A DNA stretch of 44,659 nt from an uncultured Flavobacteriales bacterium (GCA_913030835.1 CAJWDP010000023.1:1-44659), one strand, 5' to 3'. Shown: positions 17,949 through 26,799, counted from the stretch's first letter. Made by a program: numbers and translations. Notes: generated by a model from the letters alone, not told the origin.

Positions 17949-19778
17949 TCAATCAAACGACTGCAGATCGGTGAGCTTTTTGTACACCCCGGCTTTATTG
18001 ATCAGCTCTTGATGATTTCCACGTTCCACAATGCATCCTTCGTGCATCACAATGATCTCATCTGCATGTTGAATGGTAGACAATCGGTGTGCGATTACAA
18101 GGGAGGTTCTGTTTTGCATCAGCTTATTTAAGGCATCCTGTACCAGTCGTTCCGATTCTGTGTCCAATGCCGATGTAGCTTCGTCAAGGATTAGGATTGC
18201 GGGATTCTTCAATATGGCGCGGGCAATGCTCAGCCGTTGCCGCTGTCCCCCTGATAATTTACCTCCACTGTCACCGATGCGTGTGTCATATCCTTGTTCC
18301 AGCTCAAGGATGAAATCGTGGGCGTTGGCTATTCTCGCGGCCTCCATCACTTCTTCTTTGGTAGCATTGGGTTTGCCGAAGGCAATGTTGTTGAATACCG
18401 TGTCATTGAAAAGAATCGGGTTCTGTGTGACCACTCCCATAAGGTCGCGCACATCGTGAAGCTTAGCATTTCTAATGTCCACACCATCGATCAGAATAGC
18501 TCCTTCCGTTACGTCATAAAATCGTGGTAGCAGGTCGGCCATGGTTGTTTTGCCCGAACCACTTTGCCCGACCAGTGCGATCGTTTTGCCTTTTTCAATG
18601 GTCAGCTCGATCCCTTTCAATACATATTCTGTTTGGTATCTAAAAGAAACATTGCTGTATTTCACCTCTTTCGAAAAACTCGAAATGCTGTCTTTTTCGC
18701 CGTCCAGAATGGTAACCTCCGCCTCAGTAATTTCTTTAATTCGGGTTAAAGCAGCTAATCCGCGTTGAGCGTTGGAATATGCATTGGTGATACTTTTGAA
18801 CGGAGCGATCAGCTGGGATAGGAATGCGATGTAAGCAATAAAGAAGGATCCGATCAGCTCCCCACCAAACACTAGCTGCCCTCCAAACCACAGAACAACG
18901 GCGATTAACGCTACGCCCAAAAATTCACTTACGGGTGAGGCAAGGTCTCCTTTGCGGTACATTTTGATCATAGTGGACGTATAATCTTCATTTTGTTCTT
19001 TGAATCGCTGGTACGATTTGTCTTTCGCATTGAACCCTTTTATAATGCGCAATCCACTTAGCGTTTCTTCCAGAGTCGACATCAGCAGACCCAGCTTTGA
19101 TTGTCCTTTTTGTGCACTTCTTCTTAGGCTTTTACCAATAATACCGATCAGTAATCCTGCGATGGGAAAAAAGATCACCAAGAAAACGGTCAGCTGAGGA
19201 CTCATCCAAATGAGCATAATGAAGAATGAAATGATGGTGATCGGATCTCGGAATAATGCTTCAATAGATCTTAGGATCGACCATTCAATTTCTTTCAGGT
19301 CATTGGTGACTTTCGATAAAATATCGCCTTTTCGTTCATCCGAGTAATAGGCCAGCTGAAGGTCAAGGATTTTGCGAAAAATCCCATTTCTATAATCCCG
19401 TATAATGCCATTTCGTAATACTGCGATTACATAAAGCGCAGCATAAGTACACAGATTTTTGAGCAAAATAGCAGCCACGATGAAAATACAAACATACAAG
19501 AGCACTTGCTCAGCTCCGAGCATTTGAACTTGTTGTGCGAGGTAATAAAAGCCGTGCTGTTTTAGGTCATAATCGGAAGCCCAAAAATCGGTGATTGGAG
19601 GATGTGCGAGCATTTCGGTAAGCTCTGCTTCCGATTTAAACAAAATTTCGAGTACCGGAATGAGCAAAACCATGGAGAACAGACTGAACACTACGGCCAT
19701 TGCATTGAATAAAATATTGGCAATGGCATAAGGCCGATAACCCTTGATCAGTTGTATAATTTTGAAAAAGTCTCTCAT
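17949..19778 (-). CDS. MsbA-like ABC exporter (fused permease and ATPase)
   Basis: The 609-residue half-transporter has about six membrane helices in residues 1-320 and an ATPase domain from about 350. Walker A is GQSGSGKTT, the signature is LSGGQRQR, and Walker B is ILILDEATSALD followed by the switch His in VIAHRLSTI. This layout fits the type IV exporters for lipid A, lipids or drugs; MsbA function is possible but not proved. A -7-like TATATTTA (19794-19787) with TTTG 17 bases upstream lies just before the ATG. It is divergent from rbfA. Confidence 0.9.
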   Translation of the reverse strand: MRDFFKIIQLIKGYRPYAIANILFNAMAVVFSLFSMVLLIPVLEILFKSEAELTEMLAHPPITDFWASDYDLKQHGFYYLAQQVQMLGAEQVLLYVCIFIVAAILLKNLCTYAALYVIAVLRNGIIRDYRNGIFRKILDLQLAYYSDERKGDILSKVTNDLKEIEWSILRSIEALFRDPITIISFFIMLIWMSPQLTVFLVIFFPIAGLLIGIIGKSLRRSAQKGQSKLGLLMSTLEETLSGLRIIKGFNAKDKSYQRFKEQNEDYTSTMIKMYRKGDLASPVSEFLGVALIAVVLWFGGQLVFGGELIGSFFIAYIAFLSQLIAPFKSITNAYSNAQRGLAALTRIKEITEAEVTILDGEKDSISSFSKEVKYSNVSFRYQTEYVLKGIELTIEKGKTIALVGQSGSGKTTMADLLPRFYDVTEGAILIDGVDIRNAKLHDVRDLMGVVTQNPILFNDTVFNNIAFGKPNATKEEVMEAARIANAHDFILELEQGYDTRIGDSGGKLSGGQRQRLSIARAILKNPAILILDEATSALDTESERLVQDALNKLMQNRTSLVIAHRLSTIQHADEIIVMHEGCIVERGNHQELINKAGVYKKLTDLQSFD

Positions 19779-19861
19779 TCAATGGGTAAATATAGCTGAA
19801 TTTGATAACGGCAAATCTTCAATTATTGTATTTATAACCGAATTCATCAAGTTGCATTTCA

Positions 19862-19869
19862 TACCTTTG
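19862..19869 (+). promoter_or_regulatory. -7 element of rbfA
   Basis: TACCTTTG matches TAnnTTTG exactly and ends six bases before the preferred ATG at 19876, and directly before an alternative ATG at 19870. The leader would be absent or very short. I see no -33 element at a normal distance. Confidence 0.45.
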
Positions 19870-19875
19870 ATGGCC

Positions 19876-20217
19876 ATGGCGAGTATCAGACAAGAGAAAA
19901 TAGCAGGCCTTATTCAAAAAGAGCTGAGTCAGATCTTTAGAAAAGAAGCGCGTACCGTTTGCCTTGGGGCAATGGTGTCGGTAACGGTAGTGCGTATGTC
20001 TCCGGATATGGGTTTGGCAAAAGCATACCTTAGCATTTTCGGTTCGGCCAGTAAGGATGAAGTTTTCAAAAACATTCAAGCGCAGAATAAGACGATTCGC
20101 CATGATCTGGCCAAGAGCACAAGAAATCAATTGAGGAGAACCCCTGAGCTGATGTTCTTTTTGGATGACTCACTGGACTATGCTGATCAGATCAATCAGC
20201 TATTGAAAGACGGGTAG
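19876..20217 (+). CDS. rbfA: Ribosome-binding factor A
   Basis: RbfA binds the immature 30S subunit and helps 16S rRNA processing and cold adaptation. The family begins with a short N-terminus followed by R-x-x-K-I-A; here ASIRQEKIAGLIQKELSQIF fits, with ATG at 19876 (113 residues) or 19870. The longer open frame back to 19744 overlaps the divergent ABC gene and has no family match, so I reject it. The KH-like core contains VSVTVVRMSPDMGLAKAYLSIF and the C-terminal part has RTPELMFFLDDSLDYADQI. It stands alone and converges on a membrane lipoprotein gene 18 bases away. Confidence 0.93.
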   Translation: MASIRQEKIAGLIQKELSQIFRKEARTVCLGAMVSVTVVRMSPDMGLAKAYLSIFGSASKDEVFKNIQAQNKTIRHDLAKSTRNQLRRTPELMFFLDDSLDYADQINQLLKDG

Positions 20218-20235
20218 ATAGCTGCCAAATTTGTA

Positions 20236-20823
20236 TTACAGACCTTCCAAACCACTCATGTCGATGTCGTCATCGGTCATTTCTCGTTGTTCCGTATTGT
20301 TTGCCTTTTCCATATTCGATTCGGGCTTCTCTTCTGGCTCTGACTCCCCATGATCTTCTTCTACAATGGTTGCATCCGATGCGTAGGGATGCTCTTTTCT
20401 GGGTGTTTGCTGATACGGCTGTTCAAACCGCAAATTGCTTTGTTTAGCCTTGAGTTTTGGATTAGGGATGAGCAGCATGATCCACGCCCCAATCAGTGCA
20501 CCCCATAGGATCAAGAGATACAAGAGGATCTCATCGCTCATCATTCCATTTGAAAAATCTTCAATGCAGTTTAATGTGTAGATAAGACCAAAGAAGCTAC
20601 CAATGGAGGCAAAAACTATTCCTGTCACTTTTGCTCCTTTGGATCCATTCCCTCTTGCAGAGGCAGCAAGAATGATTGCAGGCATACACGTTGGAATGAA
20701 AATTAAATAGAAGAAAAATGTGTAAAATGCAACCTTTGCTTTGTATCCGGAACAACCGGAGAGAATAACGACCAAAATTCCAATCAAAAGCATTAAAATT
20801 GGATGTTTCAGCAATCGGGTCAT
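20236..20823 (-). CDS. Predicted membrane lipoprotein, function unknown
   Basis: The 195-residue protein starts with a hydrophobic stretch and a possible lipobox (LSGCSG, Cys23). Further hydrophobic segments follow at about 35-53, 66-85 and 99-118. The last ~75 residues are hydrophilic and acidic, with many Glu and Asp residues (TDDDIDMSGLEGL at the end). I recognise no domain. If the first helix is a membrane anchor rather than a cleaved signal, the protein has four helices and a cytoplasmic acidic tail. A -7-like TACATTTA (20847-20840) lies 16 bases before the ATG. Confidence 0.6.
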   Translation of the reverse strand: MTRLLKHPILMLLIGILVVILSGCSGYKAKVAFYTFFFYLIFIPTCMPAIILAASARGNGSKGAKVTGIVFASIGSFFGLIYTLNCIEDFSNGMMSDEILLYLLILWGALIGAWIMLLIPNPKLKAKQSNLRFEQPYQQTPRKEHPYASDATIVEEDHGESEPEEKPESNMEKANNTEQREMTDDDIDMSGLEGL

Positions 20824-20942
20824 TCGTTTTGATTTGTTTTAAATGTATGGAATTTAAGGTTAAGGCCTTCGATTTTAACGTTTATTAGAATTATGTTGGT
20901 CTGCAATCGTGTGGACTTAAGAAATCAGTTTATTTTCGTGAG

Positions 20943-22163
20943 GTGCGCTTTCCATTTTACATAGCTAAACGATATCTGGTTTCTAAGAAATCACATAAAA
21001 TAATCAATGTGATCTCACTTATTTCGGTTGCCGGGATCTGGGTCAGCACAGCAGCTATGGTCATTGTCCTATCCGCATTCAATGGGTTTGAAGGAGTAGT
21101 AGAAGGGGTATATACAGCCACGGATACCGATTTGAAAGTCGAATTGAAAGAAGGGAAAAGCTTTGATTCAACTTTAGTAGCACAGGAGGCGATTGAGGCA
21201 ATAGACGGAGTTAGCCATACTTCGTTTGTTATTGAGGAGATTACGCTGGTGAAACACGAGGACAGATGGATTACCTGTACGATGAAAGGCCTTGATCACT
21301 CATTTTTGCAGCAGTCCGGATTTGATTCATTGATCATTGAAGGGTTTCTCGATCTGGGTGATTATGGGGATGCTCCAATGGCTGTAGTAGGTTATGGGAT
21401 AAAAAACCGGCTGGGTGTTACGGCGGACCCACGGTTCTCAGATGTGGTTTCCGTCCATGGATTGGTTCGAACAAAGGACATGAGAAAGGATGCGCAACCC
21501 TTCAATAAGGAAATGATTCTCATTGGGGGAGTATGCAGCGTGAACCCTGAGTTTGATGAAAAGTATTTCATAGTACCCTTGGCATTTGCTTCAGAATTAC
21601 TCGAGTACGACACGGAAGTAACCGGTTTTGAGATCAATTGCATGAACGATGCAGATGTACATGAGATCAAAGAAAAAGTGATGCAGATCATCGGCTCTGA
21701 TTTTACCGTAAAAACCAGTATGGAACAGAATGAGCTCATGTATCAGGTACATCAGAGTGAAAAAGGTATGACGTTCATCATACTTTCTTTCATTTTAGTC
21801 CTTTCATCATTCACCTTGATTGCTTCATTGACCATGCTGGTTATCGATAAGAAGAACGACATAAAGATTCTGGCGAGCATGGGGGCCTCTTTACGGCAGA
21901 TCAGGAAAGTGTTTTTTCTGCAAGGCTTAATGATCACATTTATGGGGGCTCTCATCGGATTGCTGACCGGCTACGGGATCTGCTGGGTACAAATGAAATT
22001 TCACCTATTAAAAATGGAAGGTGCGATCATTTCATACTATCCAATTGAGACCCAATGGGAAGATTTTTTGCTAATTATGGCAACGGTGGGTTGTATAGGT
22101 GTTATCGCCACTTATTTTCCTTCAAAATACCTGGTAAGACGGCACTTTGATCAGGCAAACTGA
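20943..22163 (+). CDS. LolC/LolE-type ABC transporter permease (FtsX/MacB family)
   Basis: The 406-residue protein opens with FYIAKRYLVSKKSHKIINVISLISVAGI, the typical start of LolC/E proteins, which extract lipoproteins from the inner membrane with the ATPase LolD. One membrane helix lies near residues 20-45, then a periplasmic domain of about 220 residues. Three helices sit in the C-terminal FtsX region (FIILSFILVLSSFTLIASLTML and following). The start is GTG at 20943, four bases after a -7-like TATTTTCG. No ATPase gene is adjacent. The 3' end overlaps dusB by 13 bases. Confidence 0.88.
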   Translation: MRFPFYIAKRYLVSKKSHKIINVISLISVAGIWVSTAAMVIVLSAFNGFEGVVEGVYTATDTDLKVELKEGKSFDSTLVAQEAIEAIDGVSHTSFVIEEITLVKHEDRWITCTMKGLDHSFLQQSGFDSLIIEGFLDLGDYGDAPMAVVGYGIKNRLGVTADPRFSDVVSVHGLVRTKDMRKDAQPFNKEMILIGGVCSVNPEFDEKYFIVPLAFASELLEYDTEVTGFEINCMNDADVHEIKEKVMQIIGSDFTVKTSMEQNELMYQVHQSEKGMTFIILSFILVLSSFTLIASLTMLVIDKKNDIKILASMGASLRQIRKVFFLQGLMITFMGALIGLLTGYGICWVQMKFHLLKMEGAIISYYPIETQWEDFLLIMATVGCIGVIATYFPSKYLVRRHFDQAN

Positions 22164-23128
22164 CACAATATATCTTCAAATATTTCATAGAGACCAGCCA
22201 CATCATCTGTTGTAACCAGCTTCGTTCTGACCGGTTTGAAGTCCGGTATCCCTTTAAAATAATTGGCATAGTGCCTTCGCATTTCCACGACGCCTACGCG
22301 TTCCCCTTTCCACTTAATGGATCGATCCAGATGCTCTTTTGCAACATCTACCCGTTCTTTGATTCCCGGGGTTGGCAGATGGGTTCCCGTATGCATAAAA
22401 TGTTTTAGCTGATCAAAGACCCATGGATTTCCGATGCTGGCTCGCCCGATCATCACGCCGTCAACACCATACCTCTTTTTGTATTCCATGAGCTTTTCGG
22501 GCGAATTGATGTCTCCGTTCCCGAAAATTGGAATTACCACGTTTGGGTTTTCCTTGATCCTCCCGATCAACGTCCAGTCGGCTTCTCCTTTGTACATTTG
22601 AACCCGGGTCCTGCCGTGGATCGAAAGTGCTTTGATACCCACATCCTGAAGCCGTTCGGCGATTTCTTCAATGAAGAGTGAGTTGTTGTCCCAACCTAGT
22701 CTTGTTTTTACGGTTACCGGAAGGTTCGTCGATTTGACGATCTCTGCCGTCATGCGCACCATTTTCGGAATATCCTGCAATATTCCGGCTCCCGCGCCCT
22801 TGCAAGCCACTTTTTTTACGGGGCAACCGTAATTGATGTCGATGATGTCTGGATTTGCTGCTGCGGCGAGCTCGGTCGCCTTTTTCATCGATTCAATTTC
22901 AGAGCCGAAGATCTGAATGCCAACGGGCCGCTCATCTTCAAAGATGTCCAGCTTTTTTTTGCTCTTTAGTGCATCTCTGATCAGTCCCTCAGAAGAAATA
23001 AATTCTGTATACATTACATCGGCTCCATGCTTCTTGCACAAAGCTCTGAATGGAGGGTCGCTCACATCTTCCATTGGTGCAAGCAACAACGGGAATTCAC
23101 CAACTTCAATATTTCCTATCTTTACCAG
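22151..23128 (-). CDS. dusB: tRNA-dihydrouridine synthase, apparent CTG start
   Basis: The FMN enzyme reduces uridines in the tRNA D-loop. Family motifs include LLLAPMEDVSDPPFRALC, INYGCPVKKVACKGAGAG (catalytic Cys), KTRLGWD, IHGRTR, FGNGDI and GVMIGRA. The first ATG/GTG/TTG in frame is a TTG at 23089, but this omits a conserved upstream segment. Codons 23128-23090 read CTG then VKIGNIEVGEFP, exactly the usual DusB N-terminus if CTG is the initiator. No ATG, GTG or TTG occurs upstream of it before the promoter. I therefore call 325 residues from CTG 23128. The gene converges on, and overlaps, the permease gene. Confidence 0.85.
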   Translation of the reverse strand: MVKIGNIEVGEFPLLLAPMEDVSDPPFRALCKKHGADVMYTEFISSEGLIRDALKSKKKLDIFEDERPVGIQIFGSEIESMKKATELAAAANPDIIDINYGCPVKKVACKGAGAGILQDIPKMVRMTAEIVKSTNLPVTVKTRLGWDNNSLFIEEIAERLQDVGIKALSIHGRTRVQMYKGEADWTLIGRIKENPNVVIPIFGNGDINSPEKLMEYKKRYGVDGVMIGRASIGNPWVFDQLKHFMHTGTHLPTPGIKERVDVAKEHLDRSIKWKGERVGVVEMRRHYANYFKGIPDFKPVRTKLVTTDDVAGLYEIFEDILCQFA

Positions 23129-23171
23129 CCGTTTAAAAATTTTGGCAGAACCAATTCTGCTATTAAAAAGG

Positions 23172-23179
23172 CAAAAGTA
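23172..23179 (-). promoter_or_regulatory. -7 element of dusB
   Basis: On the minus strand TACTTTTG matches TAnnTTTG exactly and is followed by CC. Transcription from here would start near 23167, leaving about 38 bases before the CTG start. This limits any alternative dusB start to 23090-23165. Confidence 0.55.
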
Positions 23180-23187
23180 TTAAAATC

Positions 23188-24114
23188 GTGAGGAAACCAA
23201 TCTTTCAACACTTCTCACCGGGCCTTAAGTTCTTTATGGCGATCTGTGTGTGCCTGTGTATGCTTACATTTTTCGGTAGTATTGGAAATATGCTGGCAGA
23301 GTGGCTTACCGGTGTGCGACCCTATGCAGAAACCGGTGAGATGGATTATTCAAATCCCAATACACTAAAGGCATATAGAATAGCTGTCGTCTTTTCGAAT
23401 GTCGGGGGATTTTTGTTGGCTTCGATCCTTTTTGCATGGTTCTGTACCACTCAGATCAGATCGTACTTTAGATTCAATTCGGGGGTGCAATGGAAGCACT
23501 TAGGACTGATCTTAATTTGTTTTTTTCTTGCAATCCCCGCGATTCAGATGCTGTCAGAGCTCAATGAAATGATCAGCGGTGGCAGCTATTTAATGGATGC
23601 TCAGGAAGAGACCAGTAATTTACGTTCGGCATTGCTGCAAACCGATGGAATAGGCATTGTTTTATTGAATGTATTAACGATGGCGTTACTTCCGGCGATC
23701 GGAGAAGAATTGTTTTTTCGAGGAGTCATATTGCGATTGGCTTATCAGGGGACGAAAAGAATGCATGTTGGGGTATTGCTTTCAGCGATCCTGTTCGCGC
23801 TGGTGCATTTGGAATTCAACAATTTTCTAGCCATTGTTTTTATGGGAATGCTACTTGGGTATTTGTATGTTTATACCGGTTCTTTGCTGATTCCTATGGG
23901 ATTGCACTTTCTGAATAATGCGGTGTACATATTATTGGAATCAACACCTTCAGGAGCAGAGTTTACAGCGCAACTGGAATCAGACAACAACGTGTTAATC
24001 TGGCTGATTGTTGGAGCCGCTGCATTACTGCTTTTTACCTATTTGCTGAAGCGGGCTTCTAATAAAGGAAGCTGGAATGAAATGGAGCAATCCATGCTCC
24101 GGGACGAAGCATAG
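23188..24114 (+). CDS. CPBP-family intramembrane metalloprotease
   Basis: The 308-residue protein has about seven or eight hydrophobic segments and the CPBP (CAAX protease/bacteriocin-processing, ABI) signature. EE at 173-174 with Arg178 (GEELFFRG), His207 (FALVHLEF) and H240-N244 (HFLNN) form the metal site. The family cleaves substrates within the membrane; its bacterial substrates are mostly unknown. The start is GTG at 23188; the next Met lies inside the first helix. It is divergent from dusB, with 59 bases between starts. Confidence 0.88.
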   Translation: MRKPIFQHFSPGLKFFMAICVCLCMLTFFGSIGNMLAEWLTGVRPYAETGEMDYSNPNTLKAYRIAVVFSNVGGFLLASILFAWFCTTQIRSYFRFNSGVQWKHLGLILICFFLAIPAIQMLSELNEMISGGSYLMDAQEETSNLRSALLQTDGIGIVLLNVLTMALLPAIGEELFFRGVILRLAYQGTKRMHVGVLLSAILFALVHLEFNNFLAIVFMGMLLGYLYVYTGSLLIPMGLHFLNNAVYILLESTPSGAEFTAQLESDNNVLIWLIVGAAALLLFTYLLKRASNKGSWNEMEQSMLRDEA

Positions 24115-24135
24115 CACTCAATTCACTAGTTGCGG

Positions 24136-24588
24136 TTATTTATTTTCCTTGGCAGAGTAGGCCAGCTCGTATTGCTCTACGGATTGAAGGCGTTCTTTGA
24201 TCTTATTGACAATGGCCATTTTAGTGTCCACATCAACGTCCAGATACGCAACGATCTTATTCACATCAACCGCGGCAACCAAACCTCTTTTCTCCCAAAT
24301 AAAGTCAGGAATATCATCCACAGACTTGATTGCATCATTCAATTGTATTTTGGAAACCTTGGAAGGAGATCCGATCTGTCTTCCAACCCTGATGTTTGCC
24401 AATATAGAGGCATCTTCAAATCTATAGATCGCTTCCCCGGTTGGCTTTTCGTATTCAACCAAAGGATCTGTTGTTTTCATTACTGCAACAGCCATGAAAA
24501 AGAAAAGGAGCATGAATACGATATCCGGCAGAGATGCGGTGGATATCCCCGGTTGTCCTTTTCCTGATTTTTTCTTTATCCTAGACAT
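24136..24588 (-). CDS. exbD: ExbD/TolR-family biopolymer transport protein (short)
   Basis: The 150-residue protein has a basic cytoplasmic N-terminus and one membrane helix with the proton-conducting Asp22 (LPDIVFMLLFFFM). The periplasmic domain (LVAAVDVNKIVAYLDVD) is typical of ExbD. It is the last gene of the exbB - four-helix protein - exbD - exbD operon. Such units use the proton gradient to energise TonB-dependent uptake or related envelope work; the TonB itself is not in this window. Confidence 0.9.
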   Translation of the reverse strand: MSRIKKKSGKGQPGISTASLPDIVFMLLFFFMAVAVMKTTDPLVEYEKPTGEAIYRFEDASILANIRVGRQIGSPSKVSKIQLNDAIKSVDDIPDFIWEKRGLVAAVDVNKIVAYLDVDVDTKMAIVNKIKERLQSVEQYELAYSAKENK

Positions 24589-24597
24589 AATTCCGGA

Positions 24598-25335
24598 TTA
24601 AATGTTTCTTGCATCTGGTTCAAGTAATCTCAGCGGATAACGAACTCGCACCGCCTTGATCATGGGGCGTAATGACTTGTCGCCACCATCCTCTAATTTT
24701 TCCATTTGATCGTAGGTCATACCGAAAGCACTCATGGAAAAATCATTTCGCAATCTTTTCAGCACACCTTTGATCTGGTCCAACACTTCGAAATAGGTTT
24801 CGAAGGTTGTCCCGTTGTTCGATTCATACCGTATTACCGCTCTTTTGGAGATGCACATAAATGGCTCTTTCGTCAGCTCCAAACAGCTTTCTTTCCCTTC
24901 CCATTCCTCCAAAGCTTTCTCGTATTTATCCAACAAAGCAACCTTCAGGTTCTCGTCGGGAATCAGCTTAGTTTCATTGATGAGAATAGCTAGTCTTGCC
25001 ATGGTATCCGCAATGGTGTTTTCATTCACCAAATGCCTTTCGGGCATATTGTCCGCGTCGCTGTTGTAAAAATCATCGACCCATTGCTCCACGTCTTCGA
25101 TCTCCGCTCTTTCTTCTTCAATTTGAAGCTCGTCCTTACCGTTTACAGCTATTTTCAGCACATTTCGATCCCGCACTTCAGGACAATCTTCACATGGCGG
25201 CAGCTCTTGAGGTAACGTTAGCCTCAGCCCCATGTCTCTGTCCATCGTTGTGGTAACCAGCCAAAAGATCAGCAGCAGGAATGCAATATCGGCCATGGAG
25301 CCGGCATTAATTTCTGGTATGTCTTTTTTCGCCAT
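24598..25335 (-). CDS. exbD: ExbD/TolR-family protein, long, with periplasmic Cys pairs
   Basis: This is the first of two ExbD paralogues. The membrane helix carries Asp16 (MADIAFLLLIFWLVTT). At 245 residues it is far longer than a normal ExbD (about 140). The extra length is a helical periplasmic insert around residues 75-165. Cys48 and Cys51 (PPCEDCPE) follow the helix, and two more Cys lie in CLELTKEPFMC. These could form disulfides. ExbD duplication, with one long copy, is common in Bacteroidota. The gene lies 9 bases before the short exbD and 6 bases after the four-helix protein. Confidence 0.88.
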   Translation of the reverse strand: MAKKDIPEINAGSMADIAFLLLIFWLVTTTMDRDMGLRLTLPQELPPCEDCPEVRDRNVLKIAVNGKDELQIEEERAEIEDVEQWVDDFYNSDADNMPERHLVNENTIADTMARLAILINETKLIPDENLKVALLDKYEKALEEWEGKESCLELTKEPFMCISKRAVIRYESNNGTTFETYFEVLDQIKGVLKRLRNDFSMSAFGMTYDQMEKLEDGGDKSLRPMIKAVRVRYPLRLLEPDARNI

Positions 25336-25341
25336 TTACCT

Positions 25342-25923
25342 TTACTTTTTTATGATACCGTAAATTCCTCCGCCGATCCAGGATAGGACGGCTAGGCCGA
25401 TCAACACGATTGAAGTGGTGATTCCCCAGCTGGCAAGATTGTATCCGAACGTATCGTAAGCCACATTGTTTTTATCCAACACTTCAGCCAATTCAGTTGG
25501 AACCGCATCGGCACGTGTAGCAAAGAATATAATGAGCAGCAGCAGAGCGAATGAACCGAACGTTACCAGCACCTTCACAATGCCTTTTGGGTTTTTAATG
25601 AACCCAAGAAAGATGAAGATGACCCAAATGACAACTGTCATAACGGTCAGCAATAGTGCCCAACCTACGGATGTACTTGTCGCGTTGTTGATGTTGTTCA
25701 TCACACGCGTATAGGCCTCTTTTTCAAACTCATCCACCGACTTTTCCGGATTACATTGACAAGCGTTGGCTTCTGCATTGTAGGCAATAATGCCCAGCTG
25801 CTTCGATTCCCGCTCACCCGGGGTGTCTCCATAGTGAATAGAGATCGCAGACACGACAACTCCGATCAACATCAGAACCACCGTGAGTCCGGTCAATATT
25901 CGTTTTATTGTCTTGTTTTCCAT
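25342..25923 (-). CDS. Four-helix membrane protein of the exb operon, function unknown
   Basis: The 193-residue protein has hydrophobic helices at about 9-29, 85-107, 115-135 and 165-190. A loop with Cys55 and Cys57 (NACQCNPE) after the first helix should be periplasmic. It lies between exbB (15 bases) and the long exbD (6 bases), so it is cotranscribed and probably part of the same complex. I know of similar small membrane proteins in this position in Bacteroidota but not of an assigned function. Confidence 0.7.
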   Translation of the reverse strand: MENKTIKRILTGLTVVLMLIGVVVSAISIHYGDTPGERESKQLGIIAYNAEANACQCNPEKSVDEFEKEAYTRVMNNINNATSTSVGWALLLTVMTVVIWVIFIFLGFIKNPKGIVKVLVTFGSFALLLLIIFFATRADAVPTELAEVLDKNNVAYDTFGYNLASWGITTSIVLIGLAVLSWIGGGIYGIIKK

Positions 25924-25938
25924 CAGAAGGTTCCTTTT

Positions 25939-26706
25939 TTAGCTTTTTGAAACGTTGTGCTTGATCAGCAGGTCAATGAAAGAGATAGAAGCATCTTCCA
26001 TTCCGTTGATCAGACTGTCTATTTTCGAAACGATGTAGTTGTAAAATACCTGAAGGATAATGGCTACAACCAATCCCGATACCGTGGTGATCAGTGCGGT
26101 TTTAATACCACCTGCTACCGTTACGGCGTCCACTTTACCTGCGTCCTGAATTGCGTCGAAGGCATCGATCATACCAATTACCGTTCCAAGGAAACCAAGC
26201 ATGGGCGCCAATGCAATGAACAGCTGGATCCAAGGTAATCCTTTCTCCAGAATACCTGCTTGAATACCACCGTAGGCGATTACTGATTTCTCTACAGCAT
26301 CCAAGTTCTCACCATCTGAAGCCCTGTCCAATCCTTGATAAAAGATACCGGCTACAGGCCCTTTGGTATTTCTACACAGCTCTTTTGCTGCATCTACTCC
26401 CCCGGAAGCGAGTGAAGACTCAATTTCCACCAAAAGTTTGTCGGTGTTTTGGGTGGAAAGATTCAAATAAATGATTCTTTCGATACAAAGAGCAAGACCC
26501 AATACCAAGGCGATCAATACAAATGACATGAAAAACGGCCCACCTTCAATAAACTTTTCTTTCAAAGATTGGGTGATCTCCGCTTTATTGGCGGTTTGCA
26601 CTTCTTCCGTTGGCGCTCCTTCATCAGGATTTTGAGCATACGACACACTTGTTGTTCCGATTGCCATCAAGCTTACCAATGCGAATAAGGTGAATAACTT
26701 CTTCAT
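25939..26706 (-). CDS. exbB: MotA/TolQ/ExbB proton channel protein
   Basis: The 255-residue protein starts with a cleavable-looking signal (LFTLFALVSLMAIGTTSVSYAQ), usual for Bacteroidota ExbB. A membrane helix follows (about 57-75), then a cytoplasmic domain (LCRNTKGPVAGIFYQGLDRA) and two long C-terminal helices (IALAPMLGFLGTVIGMIDAF and ALITTVSGLVVAIILQVFYN), which hold the conserved Gly-Thr-Val and Thr residues of the channel. It is first in the exb operon and drives ExbD with proton flow. Confidence 0.93.
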   Translation of the reverse strand: MKKLFTLFALVSLMAIGTTSVSYAQNPDEGAPTEEVQTANKAEITQSLKEKFIEGGPFFMSFVLIALVLGLALCIERIIYLNLSTQNTDKLLVEIESSLASGGVDAAKELCRNTKGPVAGIFYQGLDRASDGENLDAVEKSVIAYGGIQAGILEKGLPWIQLFIALAPMLGFLGTVIGMIDAFDAIQDAGKVDAVTVAGGIKTALITTVSGLVVAIILQVFYNYIVSKIDSLINGMEDASISFIDLLIKHNVSKS

Positions 26707-26799
26707 GATTTTAAAATTGCGTGTTTATTATTTAAATTTTCAAACTGTTACTTAATCTTTTTATTGTTCAGAGGCCTTACTTTTTGGCGTTTACATCAC

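Noticed and set aside
19744-19875. N-terminal extension of rbfA
   Set aside because: It overlaps the start of the divergent ABC exporter and its promoter region, and the RbfA family begins near ATG 19876.
24130-25256. Several plus-strand frames opposite the exbD genes
   Set aside because: They are antisense shadows of well-supported ExbD genes, with no domain of their own.
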